This document shows, one piece after another, positions 1 through 6,726 of a DNA stretch of 64,000 nucleotides. The notes under the pieces were generated by a model. That model was not told the origin of the DNA and did no database searches. It was given only the letters and a program-made list of their open reading frames with translations. The position numbers were made by a program, and so were the translations under genes. The stretch's first letter is position 1. Each line of letters starts with the position of its first letter. Origin of the DNA: DASRJJ01 sp050730855 (GTDB lineage Bacteria > Patescibacteriota > Saccharimonadia > Saccharimonadales > UBA4665); contig JBOHNU010000001.1 of NCBI GenBank assembly GCA_050730855.1, positions 124,001-188,000 of the forward strand, read 5' to 3'.

Positions 1-1
1 G

Positions 2-1261
2 TACTCACGCTTTATGGCGGGGCAGTATGCGGTGCTGCTGGGCTATGCGCTGTTGCCGTGGTTTGCGCGGTTGCTGCTGCGCTTTATGCATAAGCCAGAG
101 CTTAAGACCGCATTAAAGCTTGGCGGGCTAGCAACAATTATTGGCATTGTGTCCATCCATACCCTGGCGGCAGTGGCGCTATTGTCGCTGGCCGCGCTTG
201 GCATTGTGTTGTGGCGGTATCGCGCTAAATTGAAGGCGTTTGCGAAATATGGCGCCATTGCGCTCGGCCTGTTCGCGCTGGCCAGCAGCTTTTGGCTGGT
301 GCCGCTGGCACTCGGCCAAAGCTCAACAGCGCAAACTATTAATAGCTTCACAAGCGCCGACACAGCGGCATTCGAGACGCGCGGCGGCAACCCGCTGGTT
401 CGTATTGCACATATTTTGCGGTTGCAAGGTTTTTGGGCCGAAGATCGGGCGCAATTTTTGTTGCCACAGAATGTGATGATTCTGTGGGGGCTGCTGGCGC
501 TGGGTATAATCGGGTTGGTGGGATTTGGGGCAGTCCTGATGTGGCGACAAAGTAAACCGCTGGCCGTCTTTTTTGGAGCTAGCGCTGTGGTGGCAATCCT
601 TGTTGCCATTGGCATTCTGCCAATGCCGCCGGGCTTCCGCGAACCGCACAAAATAGTCGCCGTGCTGGCGCTCAGCTACGCCGCATTTGCTGCCTTTGGC
701 GTGGACGCGCTGCTGCAGTGGCTGCGCGAAAAATCCGAAACCGCACTTATTGTTGGCGCCGTCGCCATTCTTATATTACCGCTCTTATTTATGCGTGTGA
801 TGTTGTGGGGCTTCCATGGCCAGCTATCACCGCGGCATTATCCAGCCGAATGGACTAGCTTGAACGAGCAATTCCGCAAAGAGCAGGGAAACGATGCCGT
901 GTTGTTTTTGCCGTGGCACCAATACATGAGCTTTGAGTTTTCGGGCCGGATTATCGCCAACCCCGCTCCGAAATTTTTCGACGCCGAGATTGTTGCCAGC
1001 ACCGACCCGGAATTAGGCGGAGCCGTGAGCGGCCAAGTGAGCCCGCGCGAAACGGCTGTCAAAAACATATTGCGCGACGCCAAAACCCAAACCAATTTAG
1101 CCGAGCGACTTGCCGCGCAGAATATCAAGTATATTTTGCTGGTCAAAGAAGTTGATTATCAGGAATACGAATTTGTCGCTAACCAGCCAAACATTGAGCA
1201 GATGATTAGTAATGGTCGGCTAACGCTGTACCAGAACACCGCTTGGAAGGAGGCACCATGA
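2..1261 (+). CDS. Polytopic membrane protein, 5' end outside window
   Basis: The frame is open through the left edge (Y-S-R-F precede the first Met at 14), so the N-terminus is missing. The visible part has about seven hydrophobic segments in its first 265 residues, then a soluble C-terminal domain of about 150 residues ending near YQNTAWKEAP. This layout, with a conserved PGFREPHK segment before a membrane helix, resembles YfhO-like or GT-C-like polytopic proteins that act on lipid-linked sugars, but I cannot name the family. The stop overlaps the next start (ATGA at 1258-1261), so the two genes are probably translationally coupled. Confidence 0.8.
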   Translation, partial: YSRFMAGQYAVLLGYALLPWFARLLLRFMHKPELKTALKLGGLATIIGIVSIHTLAAVALLSLAALGIVLWRYRAKLKAFAKYGAIALGLFALASSFWLVPLALGQSSTAQTINSFTSADTAAFETRGGNPLVRIAHILRLQGFWAEDRAQFLLPQNVMILWGLLALGIIGLVGFGAVLMWRQSKPLAVFFGASAVVAILVAIGILPMPPGFREPHKIVAVLALSYAAFAAFGVDALLQWLREKSETALIVGAVAILILPLLFMRVMLWGFHGQLSPRHYPAEWTSLNEQFRKEQGNDAVLFLPWHQYMSFEFSGRIIANPAPKFFDAEIVASTDPELGGAVSGQVSPRETAVKNILRDAKTQTNLAERLAAQNIKYILLVKEVDYQEYEFVANQPNIEQMISNGRLTLYQNTAWKEAP

Positions 1262-1782
1262 ACAGATCAATTGACGGCGTAGTTAGCACCGAGAGAGGCG
1301 CTGGCTCAGCACCTTTCGGGAGACCGTTCACGCGCCGTGTGCCGACTTTTGAGCCTCGGCTTTCAGTCCGGGTCTCAAAAGATCGACCCTCGGGCTCCAC
1401 TTCGGGAAGGGTGAGTCTCCCGAAAGGTGCTGAGCCAGCGCCCCGAACCCACAAGAACTGGAAAGAGCGCCTGCAACTTCCCATCATAGTCATCGGCGGT
1501 ATGCTCGCCGGACTGGCCATCCAAAATGCTATGCTCGGACAACTGCTGATTGTGGGCTACGGCATTGCGGCCATAATGTACAAAATCCCCAGCCGCACGA
1601 GTTTTATTGTGGCGCTAGCCTCCATGCTAATTACGCTTGGCTCGCTAGTGCTGATAGGCGATGTGGTCACCAGCCAGACCTTCGCCGTGTACACTTTTTT
1701 GCTTCTGGTTGTCGGGGTAATTACCCTGAATCGCGAGGTAAAACGGGAAGGAGGCCGCGTATACAGCAGGCGATATAGATAG
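1258..1782 (+). CDS. Small membrane protein carrying an in-frame palindromic repeat
   Basis: 174 residues. The start at 1258 has a strong Shine-Dalgarno (AAGGAGG at 1247-1253) and overlaps the preceding stop. Residues 1-13 are followed by residues 14-62 encoded entirely by a palindromic repeat (1297-1442), then a basic stretch (THKNWKERLQ) and about three hydrophobic segments (roughly 74-108, 115-135, 140-157), ending in a basic tail. Without the repeat it would be a protein of about 125 residues of unknown function. The repeat lies in the predicted cytoplasmic N-terminal region, where an insertion may be tolerated. Family not recognised. Confidence 0.75.
   Translation: MNRSIDGVVSTERGAGSAPFGRPFTRRVPTFEPRLSVRVSKDRPSGSTSGRVSLPKGAEPAPRTHKNWKERLQLPIIVIGGMLAGLAIQNAMLGQLLIVGYGIAAIMYKIPSRTSFIVALASMLITLGSLVLIGDVVTSQTFAVYTFLLLVVGVITLNREVKREGGRVYSRRYR
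1297..1442. repeat. Palindromic repeat family A, copy 1 (inside a gene)
   Basis: A perfect 28-bp inverted repeat (1297-1324 and 1415-1442) encloses a core with an inner stem CTTTTGAG/CTCAAAAG. The core is homologous, in opposite orientation, to 25651-25793: 17 identical bases around GGAGACCGTTCACGCGC and 18 around ACTTTTGAGCCTCGGCTT. The outer arms differ strongly between copies, but each copy pairs with itself. This copy is read in frame without a stop. Confidence 0.85.
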
Positions 1783-1834
1783 AACAACTAGCAAAAGAGT
1801 CACTACAAATGAAAATAGTAAGAAAGGGTTTTAC

Positions 1835-2164
1835 ATGCATATGCAAACCGAGCGCAGCGCGCCGCCAAAGCGCAAAAAAGCGACGAGCAAGCTGATTGCC
1901 GGACTCACGGCATTTTTAGCCACCGGGATTATCACTGTTAGTGGTATGGCGGGGGCTACTCCGGACAATGGCAACGGGAATGGAAATGGTAACGGCAACA
2001 AGCCAGGCAACAAACACCATAACGGACAGATGGTGCACAGTAATCAAAGCGGCACCATTAGTCACGGCTATGGCGGGGGCAATACCTCAATCATTAACAA
2101 CATAAGCGTAAACGTAAACGGCAATAACAACATTATCCAAGTTATTGTAAATATCTTTAGGTGA
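1835..2164 (+). CDS. Secreted Asn/Gly-rich small protein
   Basis: 109 residues. A basic N-terminus (PPKRKKATSK) and a hydrophobic segment at about 20-43 ending in AGA look like a signal peptide or anchor. An NG dipeptide run (about residues 49-58) follows, then a His/Asn region and a C-terminus rich in alternating Asn, Ile and Val (NISVNVNGNNNIIQVIVNIF), a pattern seen in beta-strand-forming surface proteins. AAAGGG lies about 7 nt before the ATG, and an intrinsic terminator follows at 2184-2211. Export is inferred from composition; function unknown. Confidence 0.75.
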   Translation: MHMQTERSAPPKRKKATSKLIAGLTAFLATGIITVSGMAGATPDNGNGNGNGNGNKPGNKHHNGQMVHSNQSGTISHGYGGGNTSIINNISVNVNGNNNIIQVIVNIFR

Positions 2165-2183
2165 AAGGACTAAGCCGAGGATC

Positions 2184-2211
2184 AAGAGGTCGCATTGCGC
2201 GGCCTCTTTTT
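2184..2211 (+). terminator. Rho-independent terminator
   Basis: A 10-bp stem (2184-2193 with 2199-2208, one U.G pair) and a 5-nt loop run directly into a T-tract, 20 nt after the stop of the Asn/Gly-rich gene. Confidence 0.85.
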
Positions 2212-2222
2212 AATTCTAGTGA

Positions 2223-2334
2223 ACCTGAACCTCGGGAACCTCCCGCCTAAGGCGCCTCGGAAGCATAAAATGTGTTACATAAAACACATTTTATGACCCG
2301 CAAGTGCCGTGGCGGGAGGTTTTGAGGTTCAGGT
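2223..2334. repeat. Palindromic repeat family B, copy 1
   Basis: A 112-bp near-palindrome. The outer arms ACCTGAACCTC/GAGGTTCAGGT enclose CCTCCCGCC/GGCGGGAGG and an inner 13-bp hairpin of CATAAAATGTGTT with its complement. A second copy is at 57851-57960. Differences between copies are paired: four outer-arm base pairs and one inner-hairpin pair change on both sides, keeping complementarity. Confidence 0.88.
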
Positions 2335-2362
2335 CAAAGGTGCTTTGTGCTTTAATGGTGAT

Positions 2363-2662
2363 ATGGTTCAGCACCATCGCGTGCAGCAGTTGCGCAAACA
2401 AAAACACAAAGAACCCTTCGATTACGTGGTATATTTTTTTATGGTCGCCACGCCACTATTTGAGGTGCCGCAGGCGTGGACTATTCACAGCAGCCGCAGC
2501 GCCGAGAGCGTCTCGCCCTATACCTGGGGATTCTTTTTTATCGCCAGCTTTGTATGGCTGACTTACGCTATCAAGCACAAATTAAAACCGCTGATTTTTA
2601 TGTACTCGATGTATCTGGTGGTCGAAGCCACTATTGTAGTAGGCATTATAATGTACTCATAG
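2363..2662 (+). CDS. Small SemiSWEET/PQ-loop-like membrane protein
   Basis: About 99 residues with three hydrophobic segments and a P-x-x-x-x-PQ pattern (PLFEVPQAW) in the first, as in bacterial SemiSWEET/PQ-loop half-transporters, which move sugars or amino acids as dimers. I chose the ATG at 2363. An upstream in-frame start (2309) would translate the right arm of the palindromic repeat and gives a non-homologous N-terminus. The Shine-Dalgarno is weak. It is followed 15 nt later by the SIMPL gene. Family call moderate; substrate unknown. Confidence 0.65.
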   Translation: MVQHHRVQQLRKQKHKEPFDYVVYFFMVATPLFEVPQAWTIHSSRSAESVSPYTWGFFFIASFVWLTYAIKHKLKPLIFMYSMYLVVEATIVVGIIMYS

Positions 2663-2677
2663 AAAGAGAGGAATGGT

Positions 2678-3426
2678 ATGAACACAAACAACAACTCGCC
2701 CCAGACCAAGATGCATTTTGCACTCGATTTGCGCTGGATTGTGGCAGCTTTATTAATCGTCATTGCCCTGATGTTGGCGACGTGGCGGCCATGGCAGGGC
2801 ACTACATCTGATGATCAAACCATTCAGGTAACGGGCGAAACCACGCTCACCGCCGTGCCAGACGAATTTGTGTTTTACCCAACATACCAGTTTGAATCCA
2901 GCGACAACACGGCCGCGCTTAATGCACTCGCCAAAAAAAGTGAAGAAGTGACTGCCAAATTAAAAGAGCTTGGCGTGCCGGATAATAAAATCAAAACCAA
3001 TTCCAGCGGCTACCATTCATAAAGAGGGAAGCGAGCGACGAAACAACCTACACGCTGCAACTAACTGTCACGGTGGACAACCAGGAGCTAGCACAAAAGG
3101 TACAAGATTACTTGCTGACTACCAGACCCACTGGCAGCGTCTCGCCGCAACCAACTTTTAGCGAAAAAAAACAACGCGAACTAGAGACCGAAGCGCGTGA
3201 CAAAGCCACCGCCGACGCCCGTGCCAAGGCCGAGCAAAGTGCCAAAAACTTGGGCTTCCGCTTAGGAAAAGTCAAAGCCGTAGCCGATGGCACCAATTAC
3301 TGGGCAACGACCTTAGAAAGCCAGGGAACAGCTACCGACCTCCCCACCTCATCAAACGGCCTTGACCTCTACCCCGGCGAGAACGAACTGCCATATTCAG
3401 TAACGGTTACCTATTATATTCGTTAG
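2678..3426 (+). pseudogene. SIMPL (DUF541) domain protein, frameshifted
   Basis: The first part (2678-3022) encodes a cytoplasmic start, one membrane segment (about residues 16-34) and the start of a SIMPL domain (IQVTGETTLTAVPDEF), stopping at 3020-3022. The domain continues in another frame (ETTYTLQLTVTVDNQELAQKV, then DARAKAEQSAKNLGFRLGKV and PYSVTVTYYIR) to 3426. The switch lies near 3015-3025 and needs one missing base. SIMPL proteins are membrane-anchored extracytoplasmic proteins of poorly known role. Genuine decay and an assembly indel cannot be separated from one sequence. AGAGAGGA precedes the start. Confidence 0.8.
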
Positions 3427-3436
3427 TCATAGCCAC

Positions 3437-3477
3437 TTGACCTAGGCATAAGGGTTATATATAGTAGTTGTTATAAT
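3437..3477 (+). promoter_or_regulatory. Sigma-70 type promoter for the HdeD-like gene
   Basis: TTGACC (3437-3442), a 17-nt spacer and TATAGT (3460-3465); a second -10-like TATAAT lies at 3472-3477. A Shine-Dalgarno AGGGAGG (3493-3499) and the ATG at 3505 follow. Confidence 0.6.
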
Positions 3478-3504
3478 AACAATGTTTTGCCAAGGGAGGG
3501 CTTT

Positions 3505-4053
3505 ATGGCATCAAAATCTTCACAAATAGTAAGCGCGGAGCGCACGGCACTGGTGTTGCAGGGCGTTGTCGCCATTTTATTCGGTATTGCGGCGGTGTTC
3601 TGGCCGGGGCTTACTACGGTAACACTCGTGTATTTATTCGCGGCGTTCTTATTGGTTGACGGTATTATTGCGCTCATCTGGGGGCTGACGAAACTGGGCA
3701 TGCCACTAAAGGGAATTTTGATCATTCTGCTAGGGCTTTTAGAGCTGGGCATCGGGCTGTTTCTGGTTCGTAATCCCGAAGTCGCCTTTGCCACGCTTAT
3801 ACTCATTCTGGGATTTGCGCTTATCGTGCGCGGTGTGTTCGCCTTTGCTCACGCCTTTACTGGCAGCGATTCGAGCACCGGCAAAACTATGCATGCTATC
3901 TTGGGCGTGTTAGGCGTAGTTGTAGGTATCTTTATTCTAGCGCAACCCGTGGCTGGCGGTTTGGCCTTCATTTGGGTGCTGGGGTTGTACGCGCTTATCG
4001 CAGGCCCAGTGATGATTGCAATGTCATCCGAGCTCGCCAAAGCAAAACGCTGA
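3505..4053 (+). CDS. HdeD/DUF308 family membrane protein
   Basis: 182 residues with six hydrophobic segments and duplicated short motifs (LQGVVAILFGIAAVFWPG; ILGVLGVVVGIFILAQPV), the internal two-fold repeat typical of DUF308/HdeD proteins. E. coli HdeD is linked to acid resistance; the role in other bacteria is largely unknown. AGGGAGG 5 nt before 3505 fixes that ATG rather than an earlier TTG at 3487. The gene has its own promoter and lies upstream of a phospholipase-D-like gene. Confidence 0.82.
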   Translation: MASKSSQIVSAERTALVLQGVVAILFGIAAVFWPGLTTVTLVYLFAAFLLVDGIIALIWGLTKLGMPLKGILIILLGLLELGIGLFLVRNPEVAFATLILILGFALIVRGVFAFAHAFTGSDSSTGKTMHAILGVLGVVVGIFILAQPVAGGLAFIWVLGLYALIAGPVMIAMSSELAKAKR

Positions 4054-4087
4054 TTCGTCACATAGCACGATCTGGTATCATGAAGCG

Positions 4088-5095
4088 ATGGCGACCAATA
4101 GCTCATTGCCAGATACGACATTCAAAGTTCTTGAGGCCGAGGCTTATTACCGGCACCTTGCAGCGCTCCTACCACGCGCCAAAAAACGCATTGTCATTGC
4201 GGCCATGACCGTGTTGTGGGGCGATAAAACCGGGGTGCTTTTGGCCGAAGTCGGCAAGGCATTTGAGCGTGGCGTGCAAGTACATATTTTGTTGGACGTG
4301 TTTACTCGTTTGGGCACAGGAGCGCAGGACGGCAGAAAAGTATTCCGGGAACAGTGGCGAAAAACAGTGGCGACGCTTGATGATTTTCGCAAAAAAGGTG
4401 CTCGCGTCGATATGGTCGGCAAGATTGGCCTCAACCCTTTTAAAGGCAGGTATCATGCCAAAGTCACCGTGATCGACGATGATTGTTTTGCTTTTGGTGG
4501 AATTAATTTCGTCGACATCGCTTTTGCCAATCATGATTTCATGCTCCATACCACCAACGTCGATCTGGCCGACTGTTTGGCTCAACTAATTGATCGAATC
4601 GGGCGTGCGTACGTCGCGTTGCCGGACGGTGAAGTGCCGCTGGGTGACAACACAACAATTTTATTTGATGGCGGCCGTCCCAAACATTCTATTATTTATG
4701 AACGCGCCTTGCAGCTTACCCGGCAATCCGAGCGCGTTTGGTTCGTGTCGCAAATGGCGCCGAGCGGCCCGCTGGCACGAGCACTAAAGGCAACCGATGC
4801 AGTCGTGTACTTTAATCGCCCGGAACAAGTTGTTGAAGCAGTGGCGCGCTGGGCGCAAGCCTTCGACCAACAGCGTTACCGCACCGTCAATGCCTTCCGC
4901 GGCCAGGAATACATCCATGCAAAATATATGTTATTCGAGCTATTCGACGGCACGAAAGCATTAATAACCGGATCCAACAACTTCAGCTACCGCGGCATCG
5001 CCTTCGGCACACAAGAAATCGCGATATATTCCACCGACACCGGCCTCTGGAACCACTTATATAAGTTTATTAACCAACACATTAATCCAGCATAA
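4088..5095 (+). CDS. Phospholipase D-like / cardiolipin synthase-like protein
   Basis: 335 residues with two HKD motifs: YHAKVTVIDDD (about residue 121) with downstream GGINF, and YIHAKYMLFE (about 276) with downstream GSNNFSYRG. Paired HKD motifs form one active site in PLD-superfamily enzymes, which hydrolyse or transfer phosphodiesters; cardiolipin synthases share this layout. There is no N-terminal membrane anchor, unlike many Cls proteins, so it is probably cytosolic or peripheral. I chose the ATG at 4088; in-frame codons upstream overlap the HdeD gene and look non-coding. Substrate (phospholipid or nucleic acid) is open. Confidence 0.85.
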   Translation: MATNSSLPDTTFKVLEAEAYYRHLAALLPRAKKRIVIAAMTVLWGDKTGVLLAEVGKAFERGVQVHILLDVFTRLGTGAQDGRKVFREQWRKTVATLDDFRKKGARVDMVGKIGLNPFKGRYHAKVTVIDDDCFAFGGINFVDIAFANHDFMLHTTNVDLADCLAQLIDRIGRAYVALPDGEVPLGDNTTILFDGGRPKHSIIYERALQLTRQSERVWFVSQMAPSGPLARALKATDAVVYFNRPEQVVEAVARWAQAFDQQRYRTVNAFRGQEYIHAKYMLFELFDGTKALITGSNNFSYRGIAFGTQEIAIYSTDTGLWNHLYKFINQHINPA

Positions 5096-5098
5096 AGG

Positions 5099-5104
5099 TA
5101 CAAT
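5099..5104 (+). promoter_or_regulatory. -10 box, leaderless start of Crp/Fnr gene
   Basis: TACAAT ends 7 nt before the ATG at 5112, so the transcript should begin at or near the start codon. Confidence 0.55.
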
Positions 5105-5111
5105 GGGGGTA

Positions 5112-5752
5112 ATGAATACGACGGAAGCCTTCATCCAAACGTTCCCGACCTGCGCTTTGAGAAGGGTGCGACCATCCTGTTGCGCCACGAAACGCCCGAT
5201 AGCGTGTTTGCTATCGACTCTGGTTTTGTAAAGGGCTACGACATTGACGCCACGGGTGAGGAGCAGTTGGTGTGGCTGGGAGCCAAAGGGGACTTTTTTC
5301 CGGTAGTTTGGGCTTTTTCACTCAGTCAGAATGTACAGTATTTTTTTAGCGCGTTTAGTGATGTTGTTTTACGCAAAATTAGCCGCCCAGCCTTCCTGGA
5401 ATTCTTGCAGAATAACCAATCAGCTTTATTTGAAGTCACCAAACGGCTAGCCGCGCGGCTTTCGGATGCCGCGCGTCATTTAAATGCCGCCGAAAAAACC
5501 AAAGCCGAAGACAAAATTGCCCACAGTCTTTATTTTCTATCGCTACGGTTTGGCCATATCAACCCCGCCGAGGGCAACCATAACGAGCGACATGTCGCGC
5601 TGCCTGTGACTCACCAAGATATTGCAAGCCTGTTAGGTCTGACACGCGAAACCGTGACCACTTTGCTAAAAAGACTAAAAGACGCCGGCTATATCTACTA
5701 CGATAAAAATAAATTTGTAATCTACCAGGATAAACTCGAAGCACTGCTATAA
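5112..5752 (+). pseudogene. Crp/Fnr family transcription regulator, frameshifted near N-terminus
   Basis: The C-terminal part has a cNMP-binding-like beta-roll (FEKGATIL, VFAIDSGFVKGYDI), a long dimer helix and a Crp-type winged helix whose recognition region is HQDIASLLGLTRETVTTLLK. The N-terminus (MNTTEAFIQTFPT) is encoded from 5112 in a different frame from the rest; the frames join if one C is restored at about 5148-5151 (ACC-TGCGC). A TTG start at 5180 would lose the first beta-strands. Either the gene is damaged or a homopolymer base is missing from the assembly. Ligand not predictable. Confidence 0.75.
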
Positions 5753-5780
5753 CAGCACTACGCCAGGCAATGGGGACTTT

Positions 5781-6008
5781 TTAGGCATCTCCACTTAACT
5801 GCGTCCAACGATTTATAAGCACCGCTTTGCGGGCAGCACGTCTTCCGGCACTCTTACCAGCTAGTACCGTCAGCCATAGCACGAACTCTACAATAAGGGC
5901 TTCTATTGACCGCCGCCGTTGCGGCGCGACACTTTTTTCTGGCGCACGATCCCGACGACGATTGAACCAAGCATTGCCAAGTGTTGCATCTGTTGAACTA
6001 CGTTCCAT
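5781..6008 (-). CDS. Small basic protein with one hydrophobic segment
   Basis: 75 residues. A very strong Shine-Dalgarno (AAAGGAGGT) sits 4 nt before the ATG at 6008, which is the main reason for calling it. The protein is rich in Arg, with a single hydrophobic segment (ALIVEFVLWLTVLAG, about residues 37-51) flanked by basic residues. It is the last of three very small genes on this strand (6292 to 5781), 27 nt after the DUF6496-like gene. No family recognised. It could be a membrane-associated peptide; a shadow ORF in another frame lacks such a site. Confidence 0.6.
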   Translation of the reverse strand: MERSSTDATLGNAWFNRRRDRAPEKSVAPQRRRSIEALIVEFVLWLTVLAGKSAGRRAARKAVLINRWTQLSGDA

Positions 6009-6035
6009 ACAACCTCCTTTGGCAAGACAGAGTGG

Positions 6036-6215
6036 CTAATTTTTCTTCGGTAGCACCTTGCGGCCAGCCTCGCGGACTTTGGATATCCCGCTCGCCACAG
6101 CTTGTTTAGGGCTGGTAACTTTTTTATCCGAGCCACCACTCTTTAACTTGCCGTGTTTAAATTCCTCCATTGTCTCTTTAACTTTCTCTTCTGCTTTCTG
6201 AATATGTTTATTCAT
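6036..6215 (-). CDS. DUF6496-like small basic protein
   Basis: 59 residues. The segment FKHGKLKSGGSDKKVTSPKQ followed by AVASGISKVREAGRKVLPKK closely matches the short pattern of DUF6496 proteins (HGKLKSG...V.s.KQAIAIglSEARk.G.kvp). Function unknown; the basic, lysine-rich make-up suggests nucleic-acid contact, which is inference. The N-terminal 20 residues are a charged helix. An AAAGGTG lies about 12 nt before the ATG at 6215. It is the middle gene of a minus-strand micro-operon. Confidence 0.75.
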   Translation of the reverse strand: MNKHIQKAEEKVKETMEEFKHGKLKSGGSDKKVTSPKQAVASGISKVREAGRKVLPKKN

Positions 6216-6235
6216 GATCTAACTACACACCTTTC

Positions 6236-6292
6236 TTATTCCTCTTCCTGACCACCATCACCGTTTTTATCTTTATTTGTATTAAATTGCAT
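6236..6292 (-). CDS. 18-residue acidic peptide with EF-hand-like DKNGDG
   Basis: An ideal Shine-Dalgarno (AAAGGAGG) lies 5 nt upstream of the ATG at 6292; the frame closes after 18 codons at 6236. The peptide MQFNTNKDKNGDGGQEEE contains DKNGDG, which resembles the calcium-binding loop of EF-hands and dockerins (DxNxDG) but is too short for a full EF-hand. It is the first of three co-oriented small genes. The strong ribosome-binding site supports translation; calcium binding is speculation. It could also act as a leader peptide. Confidence 0.5.
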   Translation of the reverse strand: MQFNTNKDKNGDGGQEEE

Positions 6293-6394
6293 TGTGTCCT
6301 CCTTTGCGCCTTACTTTGGTCGCATCTTTATTCTGAAGGTTTAGCCGGAAGTTTGCAGTTAACTATTTCACCGTGACCCTATAGCCATTTCCGT

Positions 6395-6400
6395 TACAAT
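6395..6400 (+). promoter_or_regulatory. -10 box, leaderless start of DUF5665-like gene
   Basis: TACAAT followed by 7 nt and the ATG at 6408; no Shine-Dalgarno. Confidence 0.55.
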
Positions 6401-6407
6401 ATTAGGT

Positions 6408-6677
6408 ATGCCCAGTAATTCAGAACGGCTATCTAAGAAACAACGCGAAGAATTCACCAAACAACAACTAGAGTACTTCTTCGAAATGAGCCACCCCAAT
6501 TGGGGCAGGGTTATCAAATTCACATTGATCAAAGGTGTAGCAATGGGGTTTGGCGTATTTTTGGGCGGCACAATTGTAATTGCCTTACTTTTATGGATTT
6601 TAAGTCTGCTCGGGCATGTACCGTTTTTGCAAGAGATTACGGATTCGGCAAGAGGTACGCTTGATCAGCCTAATTAA
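6408..6677 (+). CDS. DUF5665-like small membrane protein
   Basis: 89 residues. A charged N-terminal helix (SERLSKKQREEFTKQQLEYF) is followed by a hydrophobic pair of segments at about 40-68 with a GxxxGG-type pattern (GVAMGFGVFLGGTIV), the pattern of DUF5665 proteins. Membrane location is clear; function is unknown. The -10 box 7 nt upstream suggests a leaderless mRNA. guaA follows on the same strand with its own -10 box. Confidence 0.72.
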   Translation: MPSNSERLSKKQREEFTKQQLEYFFEMSHPNWGRVIKFTLIKGVAMGFGVFLGGTIVIALLLWILSLLGHVPFLQEITDSARGTLDQPN

Positions 6678-6714
6678 AGCCTGGACAGGGATAGCATTCC
6701 GCTAAGCTTTTTGC

Positions 6715-6720
6715 TAGAAT
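6715..6720 (+). promoter_or_regulatory. -10 box, leaderless start of guaA
   Basis: TAGAAT ends 6 nt before the guaA ATG at 6727; no Shine-Dalgarno. Confidence 0.5.
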
Positions 6721-6726
6721 CAATCC

